Shown here piece by piece: positions 1-11,699 of a DNA stretch of 64,000 bases. Origin of the DNA: Lasioglossum baleicum (taxonomy: Eukaryota; Arthropoda; Insecta; Hymenoptera; Halictidae); the NCBI RefSeq assembly GCF_051020765.1, contig NC_134936.1, forward strand, positions 5,145,045 to 5,209,044, in the 5' to 3' direction. The translations under genes were made by a program, and so were the position numbers. The notes under the pieces are model-generated. The model was not told the origin of the DNA. It was given only the letters and a program-made list of their open reading frames with translations, and did not search any database. Numbering within the stretch: position 1 is the first letter of the stretch; every line of letters starts with the position of its first letter.

Positions 1-860
1 TCTGTTCATCAGATCCGATTCTCACCTCATACCATATACCCATTCTTATCTTAACTCTTGTATAATAATCATATCTTAATGTATTCCCCGTAGCAGTATC
101 ACGTAGCATTCACCGTAATCATTAATCGCGCGCTTCTCATAACATCCATAGCGTTATGTCTAACGAGACATCCGGTAGAAAATAAGACACCTATGTATTC
201 GACCTCACGATCCTAAAAAGAGTTCAGTCAGTTGAGTTCAATTCGGACAGCCAGTCTGACACGTTCGTTCAAGACTCCAGCGAGGCTCGCCGCCTCCTGG
301 ATGTCCCGGTCCGGACTCCGACGAGTCCTCGCTCTCATCCGCCTTTGAGCGGTCCTGCTATAACACGCGCTTCTAGTTCATTATAATTTCATTTCATACG
401 TTACAAATATATTCCCAGTTATTAATTTAATAAGTGAGTCTCGCTTAGTTCTTCTCCCTACATCCTCGTGCTGGCGATACTTTCCTATTCAATTCGCATT
501 CGTCGCTATCAATTACGAAAGCTCGTGCGCGTCAACGAACGCGAGACGGAGGACAACAGCGGGGTATCTCCCGCCAACCGAGGATCACCGACGACGTGAT
601 CTTCCCAGGACGAGTGAGGATCATCGTCCTTCCTACGACGATCCAGCCTGATTCGACTGCAGCCGTCAGCGAGCAACGGAAGCAGTTCGCATAAAGGAAG
701 CCTGCCTGTCTTCACCGATCGCTATACTCAACTGTCCGATAAGTTGCTAGATATTTCCCTGCGAAAATTCGCGCCGTCTCAGTTATCTCTGTTCTCGTCC
801 GCCGCTTTGGGGCGAATCTACTGTAAGCGTTAAGTAGAATACGCATGTTCGCGAAAGTCG
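1..860. other. Unassigned edge region, possibly LTR-like
   Basis: Mixed sequence with GC-rich patches near 270-360 and 520-680. The stretch near 220-250, with repeated GTTCAGTCAGTTGAGTTC-like wording, recalls insect LTR-retrotransposon LTRs. No paired LTR, primer-binding site or polyprotein is visible, so this is only a suggestion. The short reading frames here look non-coding. Confidence 0.2.
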
Positions 861-2489
861 TGGTTCCCAGTCAGACGTCGGACGTAACGTGCCGCGTGGA
901 CAAAAGGTTGTATCGCATTTGAGACCGTCCAGTAAGGGGAATGGATCGCGGAACGATAGTTTTCGCGAAAGTCAGACTCCGGGACGTAACAATAATCATT
1001 TATTTTAGTTTCGTTAGAAACATTAAACGTAGCAATATATTTTATAAAATTCAGAAAATTATTTTTTAATACTACAGAGTTCAAAAGTGCCATAATTAAA
1101 GCATGAATATTAGGTAAATAAAGTGTTCCAAAATGGGGAGTAATATTAAATTTGGTGGGAAATATTAATTTACTATACTATATAGGATATTCTATTATAT
1201 ATACTTGAAATATGGATGAACATAGAATATTAATCTCGCAATAATTGTTTGTATTATATCTTCCTCTTTCAGCTTTTTATAACATTTACGTAGAATATTT
1301 AAAAGTGACTTGCAGCACAACGATTATAAAAGTACACAATTACTTATATTCTTTGCAACAATTCCATTATAAGATGGGACAAAGTAATCTCCATGTTTGT
1401 GTTGGACGTTTGTTCGTGTTAAATATAAGTGACAATGAATATGTTGTATCTCTTTTGTTATTATTATTAAAAAATGTATTTGTTCAAACTATTATCAGAT
1501 TTTCCAAAAAGGCATCGCTGATTTTTGTTAGTCATAATTCTCGAAATTTTTTAAAAATATAATAGTATATTTGTCAAACGTATGCTTTAAATAATTTTCA
1601 AAGTCTCCTTCTCTCTTTTTATTTAAACGATAAAAACATTTTAGAATATATTGTACATATTATATGTCCAAGATGTACATAATATTATGCATTTTTATTT
1701 ACTTTACTCCATTTGTCATAATTAACTGTCATTCATTTTTTTAAATTTGTGTCTTCTTTAGGTATTTCTAGTGATTTTAATTTGACTTCTTTTAAATATT
1801 CCCATTTTTTCCTGCAAACAATTTTAATATATGTTCATTATTAATATTGACGATATTAACACTTTACCTATTAATAGGATTTTCAATAATTTTGCTGTGC
1901 CAAAAGAAAGCATAGAAATTTTCTTTTACATTGCAATCTTAAATGAAACTATTAGATGACGTTATTGAGGGTGTCTTGTTAGTTCATAATGAAAATTGCT
2001 GTTACTATTGATGGCTCCATTAAAAAGTGATTAGCCATGAACCATAGATTTTTCAAAATTAAGCAATAATCACCGGTCGGTAATGTGTTAATTAACAATT
2101 TTAAATTGTGTTAAAGAAATTAATCTCCTAGTCAGATTACCATCAGTTTTATGACACGTCTAACTTACTATAACCATACTCCGTGTACAACGCCCGATAT
2201 AGTATGTTGCAAAGGATCAGGTGTTCACTTAAGGGATCCCCTGAATCAACTCACCGATCAAAGGCTATGGTGAACCTATCAGAGAGATTTACTGGATTAC
2301 TAACATCTAATAGCAATTGAGCGTTGAATTGCATGCGGTGAACAAAGGACAGGATTGATCGCCAGCATGTGATCCCTGATATATTCGTAATTAGTTTGAA
2401 ACACAGCAAGCACAGCCTTGCGAGAATTTTCGATTCAGCAATTCGATCACACTGTGTCTTCGACTGTACTTTCCTTTTATAATTGATAC
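861..2489. other. AT-rich filler, no gene seen
   Basis: Strongly AT-rich sequence with small reading frames at 830-1093 (minus) and 1245-1562 (plus). Neither resembles a known family; their composition (Leu, Ile, Asn, Tyr, Phe) is what AT-rich DNA gives by chance. No inverted repeat or transposon end was recognised. Confidence 0.4.
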
Positions 2490-2690
2490 TAGACTGCGGA
2501 TCTTCATGCATTTATACCAAAATTGAGTAGATGAAATACAAAATTGTTAGAGAATTTTTAAAATTGAAGATGTCAATATATGATGTCTCCTGTAATAAAA
2601 TCATAGAGGGAGAAAGTAACATTCGATTTAGTTCCTATTTCTTACAATCGATGCAGACAATTTTTATTTTGGATAAAGATCCGCAGCCTA
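2490..2690. repeat. MITE, TAGACTGCGGAT family (copy 1)
   Basis: Begins with TAGACTGCGGATCTTCATGC and ends with the inverted form GATCCGCAGCCTA. The same ends recur at 9543, 38131, 40707 and 41767, so this is an interspersed family of about 165-205 bp with short terminal inverted repeats and TA at the edges. That is typical of non-autonomous Tc1/mariner-type elements. It has no coding content. Confidence 0.65.
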
Positions 2691-2793
2691 ATTATTACTA
2701 TTGTAACTCAACGTTTTCAAATTATGTCATGGATAGAAAGTAGAGATAAGATTAATATTTTGCAACATTAAATAGTGTCACAGCAGATATGTA

Positions 2794-3010
2794 CAGGGTG
2801 TATAGAAATTACATGTCGCGACTGCCATAGCGAGAATCTACACCCCGGTTTGTTTGAAATCGTGGTAAGAAACGTAAACTTCACTTTGACCTTGAATTTC
2901 AAGATCAACCATTTTATTTATTGCATCGTATTCGATCGAAACTGAATAGTTCTCTTAAAAAAGTACGGTAAAGTTTTTTTTAATTATCAAACTGATTTTA
3001 CTTATGTTAT
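2794..3010. repeat. Isolated transposon end, CAGGGTGTATAG type
   Basis: A CAGGGTGTATAGAAATTACA end preceded by TA. CAGGGTG ends are shared with complete inverted-repeat elements at 18652-19659 and 29187-30435. No matching right end was found nearby, so this looks like a truncated copy; the right limit given is arbitrary. Confidence 0.35.
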
Positions 3011-3389
3011 AATTTCATTTCTCTATCAGATGGAGTTTATATGTATAGAGTGCTATTGATGAAGCCGTTGGAAATCATTTGGTTTGCACATGAAATATTT
3101 CGAAAATATAATATAAATAAAACCAGTATGACAATGAAAAAAATCTCATAATTTTTTAATAATCTTGATGTTATCTGCTTAAAGAACGTGTGGCTTTATG
3201 TTAAATTATTTAACTTTACGTTTTTCTGTAAATATACATATAATATATCTGTGAATGTAATCATGTAAATGGTTTCTTTTATTAATCCTAAAATGCTATC
3301 GTGCATCAGCTTCTCATTACACTATGACATAATTATAAGATTTCATTAAAAAATCAGGTGACTTTATGGTAATTTCGGGCACTGTATTC

Positions 3390-3447
3390 TAGGTCGGAAG
3401 AAATGTTAAATTTTCGATTTAAAATAAGTCCGAGTGCAAAGGGTTAA
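3390..3447. repeat. Truncated piggyBac-like end (CCGAGTGCAAAGGGTTAA)
   Basis: Ends in GTCCGAGTGCAAAGGGTTAA. Read on the other strand this gives TTAA followed by CCCTTTGCACTCGG, the look of a piggyBac-type terminus at a TTAA target. Related sequence, including a shared TCTAGGTCGGAA stretch, occurs at 38336-38456 and 56366-56486. Confidence 0.4.
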
Positions 3448-4408
3448 AATTACGCTGACTTTCGTGCGCCGTTGTTACTGGGATTGCTTAGCGGAAGCTG
3501 GTTTCGAGGGTAGCTGATGCGATCAGTGCTCCCACTGATAGCACGTTTAGCAGTCTATACAACTACTGATCATTGAATTAGGATCGGGAATTCTTTTAGT
3601 ATTTTTACAATGGTTTCCAGTTGGAGAGGACCGAGCGAACTTTAGTAACCGAGTTTGTTAACGCCTTGCCGTATTTAGACGAGTCAGACTCGTGATGAAG
3701 ATGAAATAAAATTTGATTCGTTTGTAATCAATAGACTGCAGGTGTATATGCAATTTTTCATTTTTGCAGGCAAATTTCAAGAAAGTGGGAACGAACAAAA
3801 TATTATTTTCGGTGGTAGTAGCCTTTACAGATATGACATAAATAAAAATCGTAATAAATTCTGTGGAATTTTACATTCTAACATGGTTTGAATATTTTTT
3901 GAGTCTAGTAATCAATATTTAAACATTCCAATAAATGTAGCCGTACTAAAAGACAGAAATTTTCTTTTCTCTTCTGCATTTTTCGGGATAAAGACGTTCC
4001 AATCATTCTCTTTCGATGCTCACGCATTTATTTTTATAGTCACCGATATCGTGATTTTATTTCAATTTATATGATATTAAATTTTTCTATCTATTCCGAC
4101 ACTAATTTTATAAAAGAAGAAATTTTGAATTGCTTAAAATTTTCGGGAAAAATGTTATTAATCATTTAACTGGATTCGGTATTTCATGGAGAACCAGGGA
4201 AAGAATGTATTTTCTCCTTTTTAGTGGATTTTAATATAAGCGTGGTTTTTAAAAAGTTTCTTTTATATATTTTATTTTCTACTTTTATTGTCATTGGGAG
4301 CAAGTGTGTATGCAAAATTTCAGCAAGATTGGACTATGGGGAGAGGTTTAAAATTCGATTACAAGATTTGACGCGTACAACAACACAGCAAGTTAATGTA
4401 AAGCGTGG
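3448..4408. other. No gene seen; one repeated GCCTTGCCGTAT segment
   Basis: AT-rich sequence. At 3659-3715 a GCCTTGCCGTATTTAGACGA stretch resembles the reverse complement of the right end of the inverted-repeat element at 22430-22676, suggesting a fragment of that family. The 68-residue frame at 4224-4430 has no recognisable similarity. Confidence 0.35.
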
Positions 4409-4876
4409 TAAAAATGGGGTTTTGCAGTAGCCAAAACTCTGGATAAAAGATGAAAAATTCTATTCTTTCGTTTAGGAGGCGTAATTTGTATTATTCGGAA
4501 ACATACAACTGAGCATGTAGCTATTTTCATAGCTTTTGAGGGCGACAGCGCCCTAGATCGATCTTTTATCTTAAACCAATCTAGGCCGTGATCGACCTCA
4601 AAAGTCCTATTTTTACGTTTACGAGGCGTAATTTGCATTATTCGGAAGCAAAAAGCTGCGCATGTAGCTATTTTCATAAAATTGAGACATCTACATGCTG
4701 CTGAATAACGCAAATTACGCCTTGTAAACGTAAAAATAGGAAATTTGATGGCGATTGCGCCCTAGATCGATCTTTTATCTAGCGTTTCTAACTACTGAAA
4801 ACCACCATTTTTGTATTATCGAGAAATGAGAACGCAAATCCCACCCTCTTGCCATCCTAGAAACGAGTCTACCGCC
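4409..4876. repeat. TTAA-type palindromic MITE (copy 1, degenerate)
   Basis: Two inverted arms carry GGCGTAATTTGCATTATTCGG, the CGCCCTAGATCGATCTTTTAT block and AAAAATGG near the outside. The right end GAGTCTACCGCCTCAA is a mutated form of the CTACCCCCTTAA end seen in the copies at 30825-31458 and 57507-57857. The left outer arm is missing and an internal arm segment is repeated. The reading frame at 4393-4713 (minus) is a by-product of these arms. Confidence 0.6.
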
Positions 4877-6320
4877 TCAAACAAAGCGTGGACCTAGAAA
4901 CGAAGACATGTCGGCAGCATGCTGCTGCGAGAGGACAGTAGTCTAGGTGGGCCGGTGTGCGCGGAAGAAGGGAAGAAGAAGACCGCATCGAGAGAAACGT
5001 CCGTTGGGGGTAGCGGCAGAGCGGAAGGGGTTGTTGGCAATCAATGCTCCTCATAAGAAAAGCTCGCCCTCTCTTATGGGATCAACCCTCCTCTAAAGTA
5101 TATATGTATACGCGGTGAGGTCTGTATCTACAAAAAGGAGGAGAGGCTCGAGAGGAACGTTTGTCAGGGTGGGGATGCTGGAGACGAAGACGGAGAAAGG
5201 AGGGAGGAAAGGAAAGGAAAGGGGGTAGGAGGAGAAGACGACGACGTCAAGTGGCGATAAAGAGCGAGGAGTCGGTTGATAAGATGGAGCAAGAGGGAAG
5301 AAAGGAAATCTATTTCAGGAAGGGGATGTAATAGGAGAAGATGAAAGAGGATAGCAAGCCAAAGAGGGGAAAATCTGTTTGCAGGGGATAGAGATAGAGG
5401 ACGAGGGGGTGATAGTAACCAGAATGACGACTCCGTTGGTGGGAGAAAGAGGGATGAGACCGGGTGGAAGAGGGAGAGAGCGATGATACGACGGCGAGGG
5501 GGTTGTTCCTGACTCGACCAACCAGAGGCAAGACGCCATTGATCGGCACGTGGCTCCGGGTTGGTTCAACGGTTCCTACGAGGGTGGTGGGTGCAGCTTC
5601 TGCTCTTCTCTCGGCTGATACCACCGGTTCCAGTAGAACCTGCTGGAGGAGGACGAGGAGAAGCCGGTCTCTGGTGGGGCGGAGACGCGTTCTGCACACT
5701 CCGTTACACTTACTGGTAAACCGTATTAATCAACGACATCATGGTTTATCCCCCATTCCTCCCCCACTCCTCGGAATCCATCTACCTCATCCTACTATCT
5801 CTCTGCCACCCCCCGCAGACTCCATCGCGATCTATAGCAAAACGTACACTGACATAGCCTTACAGCACCCTTACCGTCTCGGACGCGGGCGAGGATGCTG
5901 GTGGGGTGTTGCGGGGGCGGAGAAAAGGGTGAGACAGGGATGAAAAATAGCGGAAAGGGTGTGCAAGAGAGGAAAGTGGCGTAAAGACGTGTATGCCAAA
6001 GAAATACGGAACGAATGGGGAAGAAAAGTGGAGGAAAGAGGTCTGCGCGGCGAATGGGACGGATTGATTGTAAGAAACGGCGGTGGAGGAGAGAGAAGAC
6101 TAGGAAGAAACGCGGGAGGAAAATGGGAAAGAAGCGTGGGGAGGGGAGGGACGCTCGTAAGTAACGATAGAACGAGGAATGATACAATGGAACGAGTTTA
6201 AGACGAGACTGAAGGGAAAATACGGGCGGGGGCGGGCAGGTTTACGGGGGTTAAAACGAGTAAAGAAAATTCAAAGATAAATTCGCGAAATACGGCTGGG
6301 GAATAAGCGATGGAGAGGAA
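4877..6320. other. GC/purine-rich island, no gene identified
   Basis: A run of about 1.4 kb with long AGGAGG/GAGGAA-type purine tracts on the plus strand and GC content well above the surroundings. Overlapping frames exist on both strands (for example 5464-5943 plus, 5310-5699 minus), but they are low-complexity Arg/Ser/Pro-rich and match no family I know. It could be promoter or UTR-type sequence of a host gene. No TATA box, splice pattern or conserved domain is convincing. Confidence 0.35.
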
Positions 6321-6630
6321 GAGAACTGACAATGAAGCGAAACGAAAGATCCGTAATTCTATTTGACTACGCACGGCAGAAGAAATTCATACTTTTGAAA
6401 GAACACTCACGGGGATCGGCAACCGGTGAAATAAAGAATTCAATGATGGTTTGCGAGTCATTGAATCGTTTCGGGAATTCCAGTTACTTTACGAGCGTGT
6501 TCTTCACACGTATCTGACTAGACCTATTCCTTTCGTCATCTTTCTATGCTTTCTTGTATTTTCTAACGAAGCGTGATCTCGTCTTTCATTAATGTTGTAG
6601 TCATTTGTTTATGACAAGATACGAATGACT
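6321..6630. other. No feature recognised
   Basis: Sequence of ordinary composition with one 61-residue frame at 6332-6517 that resembles nothing known to me. Confidence 0.3.
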
Positions 6631-6865
6631 AGCACTGCGGATCTTTATGCAAAAGAAAAATTGTTTGCATTAATTGCTAGCTACAAGAACCAAACAGAAA
6701 TTTGTTTCTCTCTTTAGTGATTTTATTAAGTTGTATGAAATGTGTTCATTGGATTCTTTTAGTTGTTCTACCGTTTCGAATGACACCTTCCCATTTTTGA
6801 TTCTTTTTTCAGAACATTCGAGTTTGAAAAAAGATATCCAAAAGTTATGCAATTGTATCAAATAA
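6631..6865. repeat. TAGACTGCGGAT-family MITE, left half only
   Basis: Starts with GCACTGCGGATCTTTATGCA and continues with TTGTTTGCATTAATTGCTAG, closely matching the left halves at 9543 and 40707. The right half with CCGCAGTCTA is not found. A degenerate or truncated copy. Confidence 0.45.
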
Positions 6866-6976
6866 TTTTTTTATACGGTATGCGGAAATATTTTAATATC
6901 AATGATTGAAAAGAAATTTTTATGCTCTCTCGAAACCTTGTCTCGGTATTTTATACTTCTTTTTTTTTTATTTTAA

Positions 6977-7064
6977 TACAACTTTTCGAAGGCGGCGCAA
7001 AATTGAAAATTTTTATTAAATAATAATATATTTGCGCCGCTTCCGAAAAGATTGTATTGTATTT
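6977..7064. repeat. Short palindromic MITE-like inverted repeat
   Basis: Arms ATACAACTTTTCGAAGGCGG and, inverted, CCGCTTCCGAAAAGATTGTAT flank an AT-rich loop of about 25 bp. The unit could fold into a hairpin of about 28 bp. Family unknown. Confidence 0.5.
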
Positions 7065-7123
7065 AAGTTCGTGTGTATTCACATATATTAAATGGAAATT
7101 ATTTTATACTTTTTAGTGCGTTT

Positions 7124-7547
7124 TTTCGAAGTCGGTTTAATTTTTTTTTTAAAAGTTTTTTTTTATTTCACACTTTTTTTTATCTCTGTTATTATCTCTG
7201 TCAGCCGTCACATTCCAAATCGTAATTTATAAATATCTGAAAGCGGCAATCGATAGCGGTAACAACGTCGCGTCGTTACTGTTCCTAATGTCTAACATTC
7301 AGCGGAGTTCACTACGGTATCACCACCCTACATTTTCGCAAATAAAATCGTAATTAATAAAGAAATGTAAAATTTTTTTTGCACGGGACCATCCCGGGAA
7401 CATACTCGACAAGATGCAAAAGGTTTCGTTCCGATTGGTCCATCCATCTCGACGTAATCGATGAACATACATAGAAAAAAAAGCGAAAAAAAGGCACATA
7501 CAGATCGAATTGAGTAACCTCCTCCTTTTTCGAAGTCGGTTAAAAAT
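7124..7547 (+). repeat. RTE-clade-like LINE 3' tail
   Basis: Ends in CTCCTCCTTTTTCGAAGTCG followed by GTTAAAAAT, preceded by GCACGGGACCATCCCGGGAA and a TCGATGAACATACATA stretch. This combination is familiar to me from the 3' ends of RTE-type LINEs in arthropods. A second TTTTTTCGAAGTCGGTTTA sits at 7121-7140, so two tails may be stacked. No reverse-transcriptase coding sequence remains. The clade is from memory of the motif. Confidence 0.5.
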
Positions 7548-7653
7548 ACTCGATATTTCTCATTTCACAAAATTAGTCCAACACATCTACTTTGATGATA
7601 AATAAAAATAAAAAACATATTACACTTTGTTTTCAAAAATTCTTAAATTTATC

Positions 7654-7888
7654 AGATAATTGCATAACTTCGTGCCCGATTTGAAAATAAAATTCAATGG
7701 TTAAATTTTAAAGAATACAACTTTATTAATCAATTACACATATAGTCACCAGTCTTTTCTAATTGTAGAAAATTTAACCATTTTTTTATTTTAATTTAAC
7801 CAATCTTTAACAAAATCTTTATCCGAATCTTCAAAATTTAATTATTGAATTTTATTTTCAAATCGGGCGCGAACTTATGCAATCATCT
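7654..7888. repeat. Palindromic MITE
   Basis: About 55-bp imperfect inverted arms: AGATAATTGCATAACTTCGT at the left, the inverted ACTTATGCAATCATCT at the right, with a shared CCCGATTTGAAAATAAAATT core. The AT-rich loop is about 120 bp. Non-coding; the frames over this region come from the arms. Confidence 0.6.
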
Positions 7889-8064
7889 AATATATTTTCT
7901 GAGGTTACGAGAAAAATTTTATTTTTGGGTAGAAAAGTGCGCTTTTGAAGGTGAAAGCCCAGAAGATTATTCAGAACAAAAGGCAAGTGAATTATTATTA
8001 TTATATTATTTAGATACACCAACCATTTATTTAGTATGTCCTTGTATGAGGATGCCATGACCGG

Positions 8065-8187
8065 AAGGGTTAATTATTCTACCAAGTTGAAACTAATACA
8101 TTGATGTCCTTAAATATCTTTAACATGCCCACTGTTCTAAATTGTACGTGCCCATTTGTGTCAGAAATGCATAAAACCCGCAGTCTA
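8065..8187. repeat. TAGACTGCGGAT-family MITE, right half
   Basis: Contains TGAAACTAATACATTGATG, TTAAATATCTTTAACATGCC and the end ATAAAACCCGCAGTCTA, matching the right halves of the copies at 9543-9744 and 40707-40905. The left half is absent. Confidence 0.55.
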
Positions 8188-8199
8188 CTCATACCATTT

Positions 8200-8836
8200 G
8201 AATTTTCTAAATTTGTAGAGAGGAGCAATTATGTATAAGTTCTCATCGACCCCTCACACTACCTCCGCTGATCCCTTGAAATCAGGGATCCCTCGTTACC
8301 AGCAATGGTTAGCCCATATACGGGAGTCGTTATTAAAACGTAAGGACGAATCAGAATTGATTCAACATCGGGGTTGAACGGGGATCGGTTAACCGAATAA
8401 TTCATATGAAACATGTATCAGCCCCGAGAATAGATCGGAAAGCGAAAGGGAATTCCACAATTCGGTGTTCCGGAGAATCGACCCTCGACGTGGAATTCCT
8501 AAGAAGTGGAGGAGGAAATTTCGCTGCTCGGTGTAACCGTCTCGCAAACTTCAATTTCCCTCGTTACACGCCCCACCCCCGTGATCCGTGTCCCACCCCT
8601 CGGTTTCGACGGCGATTATTCCAGGACGACGTTCATATTAATCACGATCCGGGTATACGCGATGAGCTTGCGAATCAGGACATAGTAACTGATTTTAGAG
8701 CATCGGGAGGATCCAGGAACGTCGAGGTCGAGAGGTGGCGCGGCACCCTGATGCCGGTAGACAGTGATTAATACGGTAGACGTCGTCTGGCGTCTTCTTC
8801 CCTGTTGTAGAGGAGCTGGTCTCTCTCCCTCTCCCT

Positions 8837-8910
<74 letters not shown>

Positions 8911-9380
8911 GTGGGTGGGCGGGCCCACGAGAGCGTTTTCAGCTGAGCTCCTCTCGAGCGTACTCCGCGGTAAAAGGTTTTACGAAATTCATTGTCAGGC
9001 AATTTGCATGTCAAAGCCGCTCGAGAGCACGCTCTACGACCTGCCAGTTAGACGGGGGAGTCTGTCTCTACTTCTCCTTCGGCCGGGCAGCCACCCCGCC
9101 CGCGTTCCTCTGCTACACGACTGATGGAATTATTGGAAAAATGAGGCCACTGAGCGGCCATCGCGCGACGCCTCCACCAATACAACTGTTTGTCAACCGG
9201 ATCGCAGCGTGGTATTTCAAGTGGAATCGAGAGCTTGGACGGGCTGACGCGATTCGCGCGCCGGACTCCCCTTCTCTGATCAGCGCGATATGACACCTTC
9301 TGAGGCGCCTCCACTGTCCGTACGGTAAAGGTACGAGTTACCGGCGTATTGTTAGACCATACGGGGTGGTTCATTAGATA
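8200..9380. other. GC-rich island with CT microsatellite; no gene identified
   Basis: About 1.2 kb of elevated GC, apparently single-copy in this window. Frames on both strands (8406-8771 plus, 8616-9014 minus, 9048-9383 minus) have no recognisable domain, and several are driven by the CT tract. It is flanked by MITEs on both sides. It may be a host regulatory element or UTR. Confidence 0.3.
8822..8908. repeat. (CT)n microsatellite
   Basis: About 85 bp of nearly pure CT dinucleotides, with CCCT-type impurities at the left end. It generates artificial Arg-Glu and Leu-Ser repeat frames on the two strands. Likely length-polymorphic. Confidence 0.95.
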
Positions 9381-9542
9381 CATGTATTACCACCTCGATT
9401 TTCGTCATTATTATTATTCGTAGCGAAGAATGTTTATATGAGGTTGAATTGTTTCGAGAGATGCATACTTTGGAGTTGTGAGTTTCTTTGTAGGTGGACG
9501 CGTAGAGATCTTCATACAGATATGAAGATCATCGGTAATAAC

Positions 9543-9744
9543 TAGACTGCGGATCTCTATCCAAAATAAAAAATGTTTGCATTGATTGCAGGACACAGAA
9601 GCCAAATAAAAATTGTACTCTTCTTTTAAATATCCTATTAAACTGAAACTAATACATTGATGCCCTTAAATATTTTTAACACGTCCATTGTTTTAAATCG
9701 TACGTTACCCATTTTTGTCATAAATGCATAAAATCCGCAGTATA
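9543..9744. repeat. MITE, TAGACTGCGGAT family (copy 2)
   Basis: Left end TAGACTGCGGATCTCTATCC, right end ATAAAATCCGCAGTATA. Near-collinear with the copy at 40707-40905, including ATGTTTGCATTGATTGCAGG and ACTAATACATTGATG. TA dinucleotides at both edges fit a Tc1/mariner-type target duplication. Confidence 0.75.
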
Positions 9745-9780
9745 GTAATAACATTGGAAATCTATAAAATTTATGTTATA

Positions 9781-11186
9781 CATTCCAGGAAGAAAAGATA
9801 GCACACTTTGAAATTAATGTAATTTCTGTTTATTAAGCATTAGGAATTCAATTTTTTTATACACATATTTTTATTGTGTCTTTCTCAACATATATGAATG
9901 AAATGAAACAAAGCTTCATTAACTTTTTCTATTTTTATTGAATAAAGTAGAATTATTAACGATATATAGAGGTACAAAATAATAGCTTCATTATCTGATC
10001 CATTCGTCCAAACTGCACTATTTTAAATCGTTAATATTTTGGAATTGTCTGCCATTTTGGTACACAGCTCTGGAAAGATGTCTCCAACAATTTTGAATAA
10101 TATTGAGGTTGGAGATCTGGCTGACCACTGCAAAACACGAATAATTTTTGAAGAAAAGTATTTCCTGACCGCTTTCGCCGCGTGGACTGCGACATTAGAT
10201 TGTTGTAAATGTGTTTATTTGCAGCAATTCTTACAGCACAAGTGTTTAGTTATTCATTTATCATTTCAATATACCGTTCACTATTCATTCGTCCTTTTAT
10301 AAATTTGATTTCTGTTTTACCCCAATATCCAACATCGGCCCCAATTATCACACAGCCGCCTCCCATTTGGCGACGGCTTAAAAATTGCTGTTCTTCATTC
10401 AAATCGTGATAGTAATAGCCTACGCCGTCTGGACCATCCAAATTAAATCTCTTTTCGTCAGTAAATACGACTCTTTGCCGCTTTGTCCTCATATTCATAT
10501 ACTTTTCGGCAAATTGTAAGCGGAAGGCTTTATGCTCCATCTTTAACCAAGGTTTCTTTTGCAATTCTCTTCGCGCTAAGTGCTTGCATTTTTGTAAAAC
10601 ACAACGTACGTTCTTTCCGTTAGTGTTTACGCCAACACTTTCGGCGATTTGTCTCGCAGTCATCCTCGAATTTGATGCTGTTCTCAATGTTGCACGTTTT
10701 TCACGGGCAGTTAAACTTTGTGGGCGTCTAGAACTCTTTATTTTCCCATAATTTTCAGGATTATTTAACAAGCTCATAATAACTTTTCGGTATCTATTTA
10801 CAGTTTTTGATATTTGTGTAATTCAATCTTGTTCTTCCTTTAAGTTTTTTTCATTTCCTTAAGTTAGTTCTTTTCTACGACCCAATCTTAACGATTTAGT
10901 ATGTTGTTTTATTAAATAATGAATGAATGTTTGCTCTTCAGTAACTTTTGCACAACTGATAAATGTAAAACTGCTATTTGTGCTATCATTTTGTCCCGCT
11001 TCTGGGCCCCAATATTTACGTTTTCATTTCGAAAATTCTATTGATATAAATATTGTGGATGATATTCAGTACATTGTATGTACAGCCACATGTCAATATG
11101 TTGACATATTAAAATATTCCTTTTCTTTAGTTTACTGTACTAAATGAGGAAAAATAGACGATATGCTATCTTTTTGTCCCGGAGTG
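9781..11186 (-). mobile_element. Tc3-like transposon, complete but inactive
   Basis: Terminal inverted repeats CATTCCAGGAAGAAAAGATA (left) and, inverted, CACTCCGGGACAAAAAGATA (right) flank about 1.4 kb, with TA immediately outside both ends (9779-9780 and 11187-11188). The internal minus-strand pseudogene is a Tc3/Tc1-type transposase. Length, TIRs, TA duplication and coding content agree on a full-length IS630-Tc1-mariner element that has lost its reading frame. Confidence 0.85.
10060..10895 (-). pseudogene. Tc3-like transposase pseudogene
   Basis: A DDE-type cut-and-paste transposase in life, now broken. The longest open piece (10250-10777, 175 residues) carries a helix-turn-helix region (residues about 22-60, with TARQIAESVGV) and the first catalytic Asp in VVFTDEKRFNLDGPDG (Asp about residue 107). 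Upstream the frame continues past an in-frame stop into the N-terminal helix-turn-helix (ITQISKTVNRYRKVI). Downstream, after the stop at 10250, out-of-frame pieces keep the RVLQWSARSP and AVYQNGRQFQNINDLK wording of the family C-terminus. There are several frameshifts and stops. It lies between the TIRs of 9781-11186, as expected for the element's own enzyme. The family assignment is firm; inactivity is clear from the breaks. Confidence 0.85.
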
Positions 11187-11513
11187 TATTTTGGACGTTA
11201 TAGGCCAGCTCGATGTTAAAATATTTTTTTCGGAAAACAATATTCGTTCGTGAAACTGAGCACCGTGTCTCTGTTTCAACGCGCGACAACGCTTCTTCCG
11301 TTCATTGCTCTTTCTGTCATTTAAATGACACTACTTTAAAACAAATGAATAGACTGATTGAATAGAATGAACAATTATAAAAATATACAGAAAACACACA
11401 TTTCTTTCGCAAATATTTCACAACAAAAACAGTTTCCGAACTTTTGCCGCATCCTGTATGAGGTTGAATGGTTTCGAGAGATGTATACCTTGGTGATATG
11501 AGATTGTGAGATG
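11187..11513. other. No gene; small segment shared with 9430-9480
   Basis: At 11457-11490 the sequence ATGAGGTTGAATGGTTTCGA is nearly the same as at 9436-9470 on the other side of the Tc3-like element, a short direct repeat of unknown origin. Nothing else was recognised. Confidence 0.35.
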
Positions 11514-11696
11514 AAATTTTCAGTATGTGTATAATAAACATAGATATACAAAACATATATTTTAAATTTTCATTAAATTGTGATTTTTGGAAAATCTTTT
11601 TTGCAGAACATTTAGTAAACCAATGCTTCTAATGGCTTACAAAACATCAGGTCGTTTGGTACAATTATAAAATAGTTATACTGTGTGTTTTAAACT
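11514..11696. repeat. Single arm of a long palindromic repeat
   Basis: Shares AAATTTTCAGYATGTGTATAA, CATATTTTAAATTTTCATTA and the GGTCGTTTGGTACAATTATA block with the arms of the palindromic element at 46081-46697. Here only one arm is present, so this is a truncated copy. Confidence 0.55.
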
Positions 11697-11699
11697 GTG

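Noticed and set aside
1..860. Complete LTR retrotransposon at the window edge
   Set aside because: No second LTR, primer-binding site, or gag or pol sequence is visible; only the style of the sequence suggests an LTR.
5310..5943. Overlapping 129- and 159-residue frames as host genes
   Set aside because: Both are low-complexity translations of purine-rich DNA on opposite strands; no domain or splice structure is recognisable.
8616..9014. Arg-Glu repeat protein on the minus strand
   Set aside because: It is produced by the CT microsatellite.
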